From Crotophaga sulcirostris (taxonomy: Eukaryota > Chordata > Aves > Cuculiformes > Crotophagidae): 64,000 bases of DNA. Location: contig VYZB01000024.1 of the NCBI GenBank assembly GCA_013397455.1, forward strand, positions 2,024,975-2,088,974. The letters are read 5' to 3'. The notes below the pieces were generated by a model, which saw only the letters and a program-made list of their open reading frames with translations, was not told the origin of the DNA and ran no database searches. Shown here piece by piece: positions 53,033 through 63,861 of this stretch. Position 1 is the first letter of the stretch. Every line of letters starts with the position of its first letter. A program made the position numbers and the translations under genes.

Positions 53033-53797
53033 AACTAAATCTGGAGTAAATGAATGGCGGTGACAGTATGTGGAGCAAGCATTATGGAGGCTTTGGTCCA
53101 CATAATTACAGCTCAGTTGTAACCACTGACACAACAATGGATATTTAGTAGGAGTTCTCTTGAATTGTCGTTCTTTATAATAATGTGAACCTTTCAAGGA
53201 ATATCCTTTGCATTTAATTAGGTAGTACTTGCCTTTTTGCTCTCAAGAAAAAGGAATAAGTAGGTTGTATTCCACATTCCTAATACAATGCAGCATCTGT
53301 TTAGCCTTAGGTTGATGATCCTTAACTTGAAAGTATGGATTAAAGGCTTACACTGATTCTTTTGGTTGGTTTTCCTAAGAAATAGTTTATTCCATTTTTT
53401 AGAACTCCTTCTTTCACTAAAATAACGTTTAGCAATTTCTTTGCATTTTGGGTTTTTTTTCCATAACTTTTCCTTACTCATTTTTCATTTTTGTTTAGCA
53501 GTGTGAATGGAGGTATTTAATGCTTCTCTTTAGTACTGCTCCAGGAACAAGTTTTAGGGGATATTCTTTCCCATTAAAATCAAAGATTTTTTTCATGTCT
53601 ATTCACAGTTCAAACGTGCCAAACTGGCATAGTTAGCTGGCAGTAGCCTAACAAAACAGTGCAGTGTTACTCTATCAAACTAATCCTACAATCTTAGCAG
53701 TGACAGAAACCACTGGGTAGCATTGCTTCTCTAAATTTAACTGGCATGTGTTGCCATGGTGACTGCATTTAATTAAATGTAGCCTGTATCTTAAGTT

Positions 53798-53803
53798 AAT
53801 AAA
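53798..53803 (+). promoter_or_regulatory. Proximal polyadenylation signal candidate AATAAA
   Basis: Canonical hexamer about 770 bases after the stop, followed by T-containing sequence. It could give a short 3' UTR form. Confidence 0.45.
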
Positions 53804-55247
53804 ACCTAATGCTGCTGTTAAACAGTTATTTTAAATATTAAAATACAGTGAGTTAGCAACAGCTATGCTGTATTTTAAGAGACACTTTAATGGAAGTGCA
53901 ATCATAGTTCTTTGTTTTCATAATTCTACAAAGCATTCTATGCACTAATAGTGCAATTACTTTTAATGATAACATTTTATAAAAATATAGGAATACAGGA
54001 TTTTCATATATTAGCCAGTCCCACAATGAAAGTTTGGATAATGCATTCTGCTCAACATGTTACGGTGCCTTTGCCTAACCCAACTGGATAGTTGCCACAG
54101 TTAAACAAGTAATTAAAATTCAGTGTCTGTTCTGGAGTAACTATGCCATTAATTGCAAAGACCTCCATAAAACCACCCATGGCCTTGCCTTTACAGTAAA
54201 TAACTAAATGTTCAGACGGTGTTTTTGCATAAACAAAACACTGCTAGGTATTTGTTCAATTGCACAATATTCATTTGCTGTGTGATTACTGTTCAGTGTA
54301 AAAAAAAAAATTAAAAAAATACACACAAAAAACCCTTTTCCTAGTTGTTGTACCGTGAAAAAAAATACTGGTTTTAGATTTGCTTAAAAGCATCAATCTA
54401 CAGTTAGTGAGATACAATGGTACAGTATGTAATTACAACTAGAGTAAGTTGTTGAAATGGCTGTTTTAATTACATATAATCAAAATTTGTCATAACACGA
54501 GCAAATTACATGCACTCCATTTTAAGTTTTGCTTAACTGTTACCAGAGATTTGTTGATATGATATAAAAAGTTTTATTACTACTGAGTGTGTATAGGCAA
54601 GTGTCATGATAGCAAAGTTTATGTATTGATTACTGTGAGTTCAAGTGAGTGTTTTGGTAACTAATTCATGCAAATCCAGCTTTTGGACCTTGCAGTCACA
54701 AGGTTCATAATAGTAAAAAATGAAATAAGAGTATTTTACCTTTACCCTATAAAAACCTAGTTCATTTTGCAAGCATCTTTAGAGAGAATGGAATAGAATA
54801 GTCTCAAATCATCTTCCAACTTTTCATCTAGCTGCCCTCCTCCTGACATAGTCATGGACCTTTGGACATTTTTAAAAAATACCTATTTAAAATTGTTCTG
54901 TGGTATAAAATCCTTCAACTAAAACAGTTCTTTGTGAACTATAATCATGAATTGGTCTGAAAGTTGTTTAACTCACATAGCTTCCTTGAACTGTAAATTC
55001 TGAATAGGATTCTCACAAAAAGATTGTGTATTGCATTGAGATGTCTTGCAAAGTTACAGTAAGATGTGTAAGAGTGCTCTCTGTGAAGATAGTGGAGTTT
55101 GTGGGTTCTGGTTTTCTGTAATTTGGTTAGGTTGTGCAGTATATCCATTGTTTCTGTGTTACTCTTATGAGCATGAAATTAGCCTATTAAATTTGTATTT
55201 TCTTGGTACTTATTTTAACACCATAGTCATTGACTTTACAATTCTAA

Positions 55248-55253
55248 AATAAA
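55248..55253 (+). promoter_or_regulatory. Distal polyadenylation signal candidate AATAAA
   Basis: Canonical hexamer followed within 30 bases by gtttggcaagactattttgt, a G/T-rich downstream element. It is the best candidate for the main ANKIB1 3' end. Confidence 0.6.
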
Positions 55254-56474
55254 GTTTGGCAAGACTATTTTGTAAACCTGTTAATTTTATAATGTAAAAA
55301 AATTACTCTAACCTTGAATTGTTATTTGCACTTTCATAGTCTATACTTGATACATTCCCACTTTATATACAAGTAGGATACTACAACCATGTAGATGTTT
55401 GGCCAAATGAATGCTGTTAATAATATGTAAAATTCTTTGATTAAACATTTATTACTTAAACTAATTCCGTTCTGTCTCATTACATCTTAGACTTATAGTA
55501 GCAGATTCTTAAGGCTGAGGACAGACACTTAGGATATGTTCAGTCCTGTGCCAGATTAGCTGGGGACTCCATAGTAAGCTGAATGTTCTGGTTTGTAAAT
55601 ATGAAGTACCTAATCATTAGGCTTTGACAACAAAATCTAAAATAGACAAGTTTGTCTTAATTGCTATAGCCGTATTGTGCACTTGGTTTTTCTAAAGAGT
55701 AATGCCTTGTCATTACAAACAGTGGTGCTAAAGAGAGTGTAGGGACTCATTTTTGAAGAAGATCCTATTAATTAGTATTACTTAAGTGCCACTTAATATC
55801 CAGTCTCTATTGTTACCAGGAAATTCCAGACTGCCTCTGTTACATTAACAGGCACTAAACTTTTCTGTTCGTTGTTACCGTAATTTAATTAGCTTCCTCC
55901 AACAAGCATGCCAAGATGCTGTAGAGCTTCTAAAATCTAATATACAAAATTGGATTAGTCACTGCAAGGCACTTCCCATCACCTGCTGCTGTGGCGTCAC
56001 TGCATAGGCTGCAATTAGCAAGTACTGAGTTTTACTGAAATTGTGGGTATCATAAGAGAGATTCTTGATTTTATGGCTGTAGAAGATACTAATAGATATA
56101 CAAATTTAAAAGATACTTTCTGAGGTGTTTAAATTTGCAACAATATGCTTCAAAACCAGATAGCCCCACAGCCCAGTTTCAGAGATCTGTTTATCCCAGC
56201 CAGTTTCACTGTTATAATCCCTTCTCCTCCTCCTCGCCCCTTCTCCCAGCACACACAAGGCATTACCACTAATACTTAGGGAGACTGGTAAGAATTGAAG
56301 ACAAACATGGATAAAATGATAGCTAGTTTCTTTACTAAAGTTTGTTTAGACAATCTGCCCAGAATTAGCCAATGTACTGATTATTGTCCTTAGTGCTCTT
56401 CTGTATATCAGCCAGGCAGGGAAATGAAAGATGTAGAGAAGCCAGTGATGATGCAAAACTGAGTGTCATTTTTA

Positions 56475-56534
56475 CCATCTCATCCTTTTAACTGAAAGGT
56501 AAAGCACAAGATGTGCATCGAAAGGATGAGATGG
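56475..56534. repeat. Inverted repeat, 14-bp perfect stem
   Basis: CCATCTCATCCTTT at 56475-56488 and its exact complement AAAGGATGAGATGG at 56521-56534, separated by 32 bases. It can fold into a single hairpin. Confidence 0.9.
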
Positions 56535-57544
56535 ATCCTCTGTAAATACTGCATAAAGCTGTGTTTGCTGTCAACCTTTGTATGAGGGCAAAGAAATGAA
56601 TAGAGGTTTGACTCTCTGCAATGGTACACTTTCATTCCACTTCAAAAGTAGGCAAGTATAGAATTTATACTATTCTCCACATAAAACAATTCAAGTAGTT
56701 CCTAAAAATTACTAAGAATAACACTGTAAAGAAAAAATGTTTCCTAACTTAACTGCAAAGCCCTTTTTTTCCTCAACCTTGTAGATACTTAAGGTTACAT
56801 CTCACCAACAAAACATTAACGCTAATTGTTAACAGGATGGTGTTATTTTAAAGTTATGCAGGTCTTGATCTTTACAGAAATCCTTTCTGCAGTGAATTAT
56901 GAAGGTGCTTTGCATATATTTTTTCTTTTTAGGTCATTTGCATGAATATCCAGACAAACTGAATATAAGCAAGAAAGTATTTGCTATATCCAGATAGACG
57001 TTCAGTGCTGCAAATATATAATCTTCAGGATTCAGATGATAGTGCTGTTTTCATCCAAGCATGTGTCATATCCACCACAAGATGCTGGAAAAAGATGGGG
57101 GATTTTGTCCTGGGTTTTTACATAAGAATTGTTCACTACATAAGAATGATTTACCTTTACTTAAGATGTAAAGGCGTATTTATCAGTTTATTAACCCATG
57201 TGTATTTCTATGAGCAACAGTGAATATATTCAAATTATTCAGTTATATTTTGGGCACTGCACCTTCTGCACTAATTATCACTTCAATTTTATTTATGATA
57301 ATCTATTTGAAGAAAAGGTCTTAGTTAGACGCTACCTTTTTTATTCTGCAAATGCCACTGTCAGTCTTGCTGTCCACATTTTTCTAGCATGGCTACCTTT
57401 CCATGTAGCAAACATCATGACCTTTAGGGATATAAACAAACAGCAATGCCATACTAATTAGCCAGGCAAGATTCACTAATGCAATTGCAAAGAATATTGT
57501 TACAGAATTTATACATGTTATACAGAAACCCTTACATTCTGGAA

Positions 57545-57568
57545 TTTTTTTTTTTTAAAAAAAAAAAA
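57545..57568. repeat. (T)12(A)12 perfect palindrome
   Basis: Twelve T (57545-57556) directly joined to twelve A (57557-57568). The 24 bases are self-complementary. Confidence 0.9.
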
Positions 57569-59005
57569 GTCTTATTTTGAAGTTGGTCATCTTTATAGGC
57601 ATCTGGAGTTTAAGGCCCTCTTCTGACCTTGACGTCTTTATATGTAATTCAATAGCAGGCCACCTATTTAAAATTCCAGTTCTGTTTTTTGGAGCATATG
57701 CAGACAGTGTTATAGCACAGCAGTCCAAATTCTGGTTGGCTATAATTTAGCTGCCCAACTCCATTCCCCATGACTTGAGATTAAGCCTGTCCTGGAAGGC
57801 AGAGAAATTAGTAGATTCTCTGATGGCCCAAGTAAAAAACACATTTACTCTCTGTGTACAAAGCGAGCACAATACACGTGGCACAGAAAGAATCATTAGG
57901 ATGTTGCTTGTTATGGTGTATGTAATGTTTATTCATTATACAAGGAGATATGTAAGGTATTGAGCAAAAGTAACTTCATCTTGATACAGAGCCACTCTTG
58001 GTGGCTACATGAGTAGTCATGCTTTTTGCACTATCTGTTCCAGGTCTTCTCCAAAATACTGTTAGAGATTAAAACTAGGGTGATGTAACATCAGAGATGC
58101 ACTCTGACTAGACTGCCAAAATACTATACTAAAGACTGCTATTCCAATAGGACATAACCTATTTGTAGCTACTGTTAAAAAAACAAAGGGCAAAACTTTT
58201 TTTGTAGATTATCCTATTCTGCTCTGTAGACTTGTGTTGCAAATCTTTATGCTGAAACTTAATAGTAATTTGTTACATTAAAAAAAAAAATGTCCTCTTA
58301 TAATTTCCTATTACATTGCTCTTTCGTGCCTGTCAGCCCTTTTAAGTTTTGCTTGAGTGCAGGGTTTCTGCTATATCAACACAGCACAGCCCTCCAGTTT
58401 CACCTTTGAAGAAACTTCAAAGAACTCAGATAAGAATGAGTATAGTTCTACTTTCCATTGTAATAATAGAGAAAGGTTGAAGTTCATTAATAAGGCCAGA
58501 CAAGGAATAAAACAGGGTCTATAGGAAAAACTCCCAGACTAAAGCATGGAAAGATATCTTAGGCAAGATCGAACTGGCTGCAGAATCCATGAAATAGATC
58601 AATGTGCTGCAAAGCATCACAGAAAATGAGGTACACTCACAATTGTCTCATGTACTTACAAGTTGTCACAAAGAATGCTGAAGGCCACAGATGCTAAGAT
58701 CAGAACCAGGAACATTGCAGGTACTACAGTGAAGTCCTGCTGGAGATAACGAATTAAACTCAGGCTCAGTTTATTGCCTACTACAGCAGGTCCTTTCACT
58801 GTGTGTGAAGAGAGAAAAAGTCACAAAATCAAACCATGAGCCTGCCACCTTTCAGGAGCCTGGAAAGGCCCTAACTACACAGTTCCTCAGAACCAGGGAC
58901 TCCCCATGCAATATATAGAACTACAGCCATGGAAGCACTGCAGCATCGCTTTAAAAAATGCAGCAGAGCCTGTATAAGAAGCAGGGGGGCAGGGACCTAC
59001 CTACT

Positions 59006-59545
59006 TGTCCTGGTTGTGGCTGAGATAGAGTTACTTTTCTTCCAAGCAGCTGGTATAGTGCTGGATTTAGAATGAAAATAATCTTATATTTCACTGATGT
59101 TTTAGTTTTTGCTAAGCGGTCAAGGACTTCTCAGCTTCTCATGCTGGTGTGCCAATGAGAAGGCAGAGGGTACACAAGAAGCTGGGAGGGGACACCGCCA
59201 GGACAGCTGACCCAAACTGGCCAAAGGGATATTCCATAGCAAATGACATCCTGTATAAACTTGGGGGAAGCTGGTCAGGAGAACCACGGCTCAGAAACCA
59301 GCTGGGCATCAGCCAGCGGGTGGTAAGCAATTGTGCTGTGCATCACTTGTTTTGTATATTCTTTTATCATTATTATTATTATTAATAGTATTCTCTTCCT
59401 TTTTTGTCCTATTAAACTGCTTTTATCTCAAACTGTGAGTTTTAGCTTTTTTTTTTTTCCGATTCTCTCCCCCATCCCACTGTGCAGGGAAGTGAGTAGA
59501 CGGCTGTGTGGTTGTTTTAGCTGCCTGCCAGGTTAAACCGCAACA
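59006..59545 (+). mobile_element. Solo LTR of an avian endogenous retrovirus, forward orientation
   Basis: A 540-base element from TGTCCTGGTTG to AACCGCAACA with TG...CA ends. Inside are tataaac (about 59253), a (ATT)n run at about 59369-59390, an ATTAAA polyadenylation signal near 59411, and a pyrimidine run before the 3' end. The body, for example ggccaaagggatattccata, is a very common avian LTR sequence as I remember it. Flanks are ctact (59001-59005) and ctacc (59546-59550), a 5-bp target duplication with one change, fitting ERVL-type integration. There is no internal viral sequence, so this is a solo LTR. Confidence 0.9.
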
Positions 59546-62500
59546 CTACCCCAGAGGGAAAGTTCATAGAAATACTACAATGACAATCCCAACTAACCTG
59601 TTAAGTGCAGCTGACTGAAAAGGACAAACTTCCTTCATGTTGTTGAAATCTTAAGTGTAAACCAGTAATAAACTGTCAACGGTATATAACTGAGGTTGAT
59701 TTGCACTTAGAATGAAATCTTATACAACTGGTACATCTCCTTTATATATTTTTACTAATTAAATAAAGAGGAAGTCTATGTGATTAACAAGTTAATTTGC
59801 ATGTACAGTGGGAATGTGCGTAGGTGCTTTCGGGAATCAGCGTTGACTTGCACCTGTCATACTAGCTTATAATTGAGACATGAAAATATTCTAACAAAAA
59901 GCATACATAAAGAAAATGGACCTCCTTAATCATAGTTAACAGCGGGACCTACTTTAGTCACTGGTGCAAGGAGAGAGAATCCCAAAGTCAAAAGTGAGGT
60001 TGCTCCAGAAGAGATATTGCATCAGCACTGTGATGGCTAAAACCCAAACCTAACATATTTTTAGTGGCGTCCAGTCTAGCTGGGACAAATAATTCAAATT
60101 CTGTTCAAAGACTTAGGTTGAAATGGCTCCAAGCATTAGATCTTTAAGAACTCCCTCAAATGAAGCAGAAACAGTAACCTGTAAAGATAAATCTACAGAA
60201 AGCCTGTACTACAGGATCCCCATTTGCAAGAAGATACAATAGCAAAAACCTGCCGTTACAAAAATAAGCCTTGAGAGCCTGAACTGACAAAACATGACAA
60301 GTGTAGAAATACTAATTTTTGTTAAAAGGTGGGGTTTTTTCTGTTCTTCTATCCCAGAAGCATTTTAGATTACAAATGAAGCAGTTGTGATACAGCTTTA
60401 ACACACTTAAAAAAGAACAAAATACTTCTGGTCATAATATGTTATCTCTGCCATCGTTCGCCCCAGCCACATTCCATGGGGCAAAAACCCAAAGACCTCA
60501 CAAAATCTGACCCAGAAACTGCAATTAAGACCCAGAAATTCCAAAGATAAATGCATGGTGCCTATGCAAGTAATGATTGTGCAATAAGTTTCAAGAATAG
60601 TGTAATTTTTAGCTATGGGAATTAAGAGAATAAAACCTGCTTTTCTCATAAGAGACCTAACACAGAAGACTTAACACAGTGCAAGAAGACCTAGTACAGA
60701 ACCTTAGTAGAGAATGATATGGAAATGCAAAGTGCACCAGGCAGTCAGATTCATATCAAATTACATGCATTTACAACACAAGTGTTTCTGGAGAGGCACT
60801 CCAGATGCATTCTCTGCAGAGAATAGAAACAGAGAAAATAAAGGATTCTTCAGATGTGAGCCAGCAGACTACAGGATAGCAGTAGGAAGCTAAGAGGAAG
60901 CCACTGCAGAGCAATTCAGCTGCTTAAGCAGGAGATGCACAGATGTGTGGATGTGCATCACTGCCAGTAAATAACCAACACCCTCCATGAAAGCTCCCAA
61001 GAAGAAATGATTCCGCACCGATAGCCAGTGTGTCACTAACACTCACACTCCTGCTCCCCAGGTGCAGCCAGTGTTTTGCTTTCTCCTCTGTCGTGTCCTG
61101 CCTATTTACCATAAGTCCCTCAGAGCAGGGATGTGCTCTGATGACTGCAAAGACCTTAGCCAAGGGTAACCCTTACTTTTATTGAGGCAAGAATAAAATA
61201 TAGTGGAGATATGCATTAATTGGTAGGAAATACATTCACTCCCCAGTGCAAACTCCCTCAGCTAAATCAAGCATTTCCAATTCCAACCAGGCTACAGTCT
61301 AACAGTTGCCTTTCAATCCACTTCAGCTTCAGAGAGAGTCTAGTTATATTAAGGAAAATCAGAAAACAATAGGGGATGCTCAAAATTTAGGATCAACATT
61401 GTCAAACTTGGATTTCTCTGGAGAGGAACAAAGAGAGGGTCACTTTTAAGAAGTCCTGAGCCCTCACCCCTGCTACCCTAAACTACCAGGTATTCAGCAA
61501 CTCTCAAATCAGAATATTTCACCTATCACCTACATAAAGAGTTAAGTAACAAAAAAAAGGTAACCCGTGCAGATTTTATGGTGTAACTAAAATAAACACA
61601 TTGGTTTCAATTTTTGACAAAATACCCTAACCACTGCTCTTTCTGTTACCTTTCAGTTGAGGTAGGGAGTGATCAAACAGCACTGACAGCCATCCCTGCC
61701 TCACCATCGTGATAACTTTAATAGCCTGTCACAAGGCCAAGAGAATAATCATACTAAGTGCACTGTAATCTCAAGGGGTCATTTACTGAGGTTCCATTGA
61801 AATGACAGCCATTAATGAAGCTGCACTTTTTCAAGAAATACTGAATTAAAACTCTTTTCTGCCAAAAGTACATGAATATGATTGGCTAAACCCCACTGAA
61901 TTACCTTAGCTCACTTCAAATCAGGTTTCATAAATCTTAAGCATTTTTTTAATCCAACTTATTATTTAAAAGCAGAAGAAAAAAATCACAGTTCTCAGAA
62001 CAATATACAGTAGCATTTTGAATTAGAATATACAGATATATGTAAACTAGATTCATCCTGCATCATTGGCAAAAGAGGGAAAGACTCTGTGGCATTGTTT
62101 TTGAAAGAGCGAAAGGGAAGAAGCTGGGAGTAGGGAAGATGGCAGTAAGGCTGCAGTAAAACTGGAGTTGAAAAATATGCAACTGTGTCCAATTATACTT
62201 GTTAGCCATTAACATTGTGTCTTATCAAATTCACAGAATGAAAACCTTCGCAAAGTATTAGGTACTTACCTGGGCAGAAACAGACACCACCACTCACTTC
62301 TACCCCATTTCTATGCAGACCAGTGATGCTGTGCCAACACAGCAGTGCTGAAGGGGCCCTGACAGCGGAGAACTTCTGAGGGTGGTTGGGAAGGAAAGCA
62401 GGCAGCACTACAAGAAAAGTAGTGGGAAGAGTTTAAATGTCTCTGTGAGATCACTGATCTGCCAGATAAACACATAAAACTACAGAGAGATGTATTAAAG

Positions 62501-63035
62501 AAGCAGAGAAAAAGAATAACAACCCAAGAACTGTGAACACCTTGAAAGGAGGTGAAGGTAAAATAGGATTTAAACCAAACAGCGAAAATAAATGTGGCAC
62601 CTAAGACAAGAAAGTCAAAGCCGGTGTGAAAGAGAGGAGTGTGAGAGGTTAAATGTAGTTGCCCATGGGTCGGGACCAAACCAGGCAAGCAGCAAGGAGA
62701 GTAACAACTGGGAACTGCACCCTCCAGCCACTGGGCAGGGCAGGCAAATGGAGGATCTCTAAACAGACCCCTGCAAATTATGTCTATTTTGCAATTGTTA
62801 CCATGATACTATTGAATTAAACAGCCTCTATTTTACATAAAACAATAATTTGATTTTAGCAGGATCATTTTTCTCTATGTAAAATATCTTATTAAAGAAG
62901 AAAAATATTTCTGTCCACTGAGAATTAGACAAAATGAAATCAACATAATTTGCACCAAAGGTTTAAATAAAACCTAAGGATCATGGCTAAGCATGGAAAC
63001 CAGGAGGCTGTAAATCTTTGTGTGTGAGTGGGCAT
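59546..63035. other. Intergenic; possible minus-strand exon at 62270-62375
   Basis: No conserved coding sequence recognised. On the minus strand a near-ideal donor (CAG|GTAAGTA, exon edge at 62270) lies 106 bases after a pyrimidine-rich tract ending in CAG (exon edge 62375). Between them the frame is open but the peptide resembles nothing I know. Confidence 0.6.
62270..62375 (-). ncRNA. Candidate minus-strand exon (possible lncRNA), speculative
   Basis: Defined only by splice signals: acceptor ccaaccaccctcag and donor CAG|GTAAGTA, both on the minus strand, spaced like an internal exon. The CpG island 1.4 kb to the right could be its promoter if that promoter is bidirectional. No homology supports it, and such pairs also occur by chance. 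Confidence 0.2.
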
Positions 63036-63433
63036 TTCACAGTAGCACAGTATTACAAGGTTGGAAAGGACCTCTGAGATCATCGAGTCCAACCTATAAC
63101 CCAACACTAACACCAACCCATCATCTAAGCCATGGCACTGAGTGCCTCATCCAATCTCCTCCTAAACACATCCAGGGTTGGCGACTCCACCACCTCCCTG
63201 GGCAGCGCATTCCAGTGGCCAATCACCCTTTCAGTGAAGAACTTTTTCCTAATACCAAGCCTAAACTTTCCCTGATGAAGCTTGAGTCCATGTCCTCTTG
63301 TTCTGTCACTGGTCACCTGTGAGAAGAGACCAACCCCTGCCTGACTACAACCTCCTTTAAGGTAGTTGTAGAGAGCAACAAGGCCACCCCTGAGCCTCCT
63401 CTTCTCCAGGCTAAACAGCCCCAGCTCCTTAAC
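63036..63433 (-). mobile_element. CR1 LINE, 5'-truncated, antisense
   Basis: On the minus strand this gives an open stretch encoding the end of the CR1 reverse transcriptase reading frame: [20 protein letters not shown], later [20 protein letters not shown] and [18 protein letters not shown]. It then ends in the standard 3' tail (complement of ttggaaaggacctctgagat). About 400 bases remain with no stop in about 100 codons before the natural terminator, so this is the youngest-looking LINE copy here. The 5' break is near 63433. Confidence 0.93.
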
Positions 63434-63714
63434 ATTAGACTGGAGAAACATCTCTAAAGGATGGCTTAGGGCCATGTAAAGTTGTAGCAGGGTGAGGATC
63501 CACTATTAGATCCGTGGTTCCCGCATGTGTAGCTGGCAAAGCTTCACAAATACATGTGTTTGTTCCCTGTCGTTTTAAATTACTGCTTCCATGACTGAGG
63601 GCCCACGCAGAAGGGGCTGTTGGCTTTAATGAAGACCAAAGCTGGCCAGTGGTGAGGGTACAATTCACAATCACTGTCCCCCTGAATCACACCGACCAAG
63701 CCCACCTTTTGTCT
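63434..63714. other. Intergenic spacer between CR1 and CpG island
   Basis: About 280 bases of ordinary composition. Nothing recognisable. Confidence 0.7.
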
Positions 63715-63745
63715 GCCGGTCTTCTGGCGAGCAGGGGGGGCGGCA

Positions 63746-63761
63746 GCCGCCCATGGGCGGC
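63746..63761. repeat. 16-bp perfect palindrome in CpG island
   Basis: GCCGCCCATGGGCGGC reads the same on both strands and places two GC-box-like CCGCCC/GGGCGG half sites head to head. Confidence 0.9.
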
Positions 63762-63861
63762 GGGAGTGCAGGGTCCCCCTCAGTGCGGAACGGAGCGGGC
63801 AGCGGCCGCCGCTCCCCTGCTTTGTTCCATCCGCCGGCTCCCGCCCCTGGCCCCCACTGGG

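Larger units (their letters stand above)
53028..55270 (+). other. ANKIB1: ANKIB1 3' untranslated region
   Basis: AT-rich non-coding sequence after the TGA stop. I end it near 55270 because AATAAA at 55248-55253 is followed by a T/G-rich stretch suited to cleavage. Other hexamers inside it would give shorter forms. The true end needs transcript data; a length of about 2.2 kb is plausible for this gene. An A-rich run occurs at 54301-54334. Confidence 0.65.
55271..59005. other. Intergenic, AT-rich
   Basis: No coding feature or repeat family recognised. Notable structures are the hairpin-forming repeat at 56475-56534 and the (T)12(A)12 palindrome at 57545-57568. It could partly be an extended ANKIB1 3' UTR if a more distal signal is used. 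Confidence 0.7.

Noticed and set aside
62311..62688. 125-codon minus-strand frame
   Set aside because: Overlaps the candidate exon in a different frame and has no recognisable homology; not enough for a coding call.
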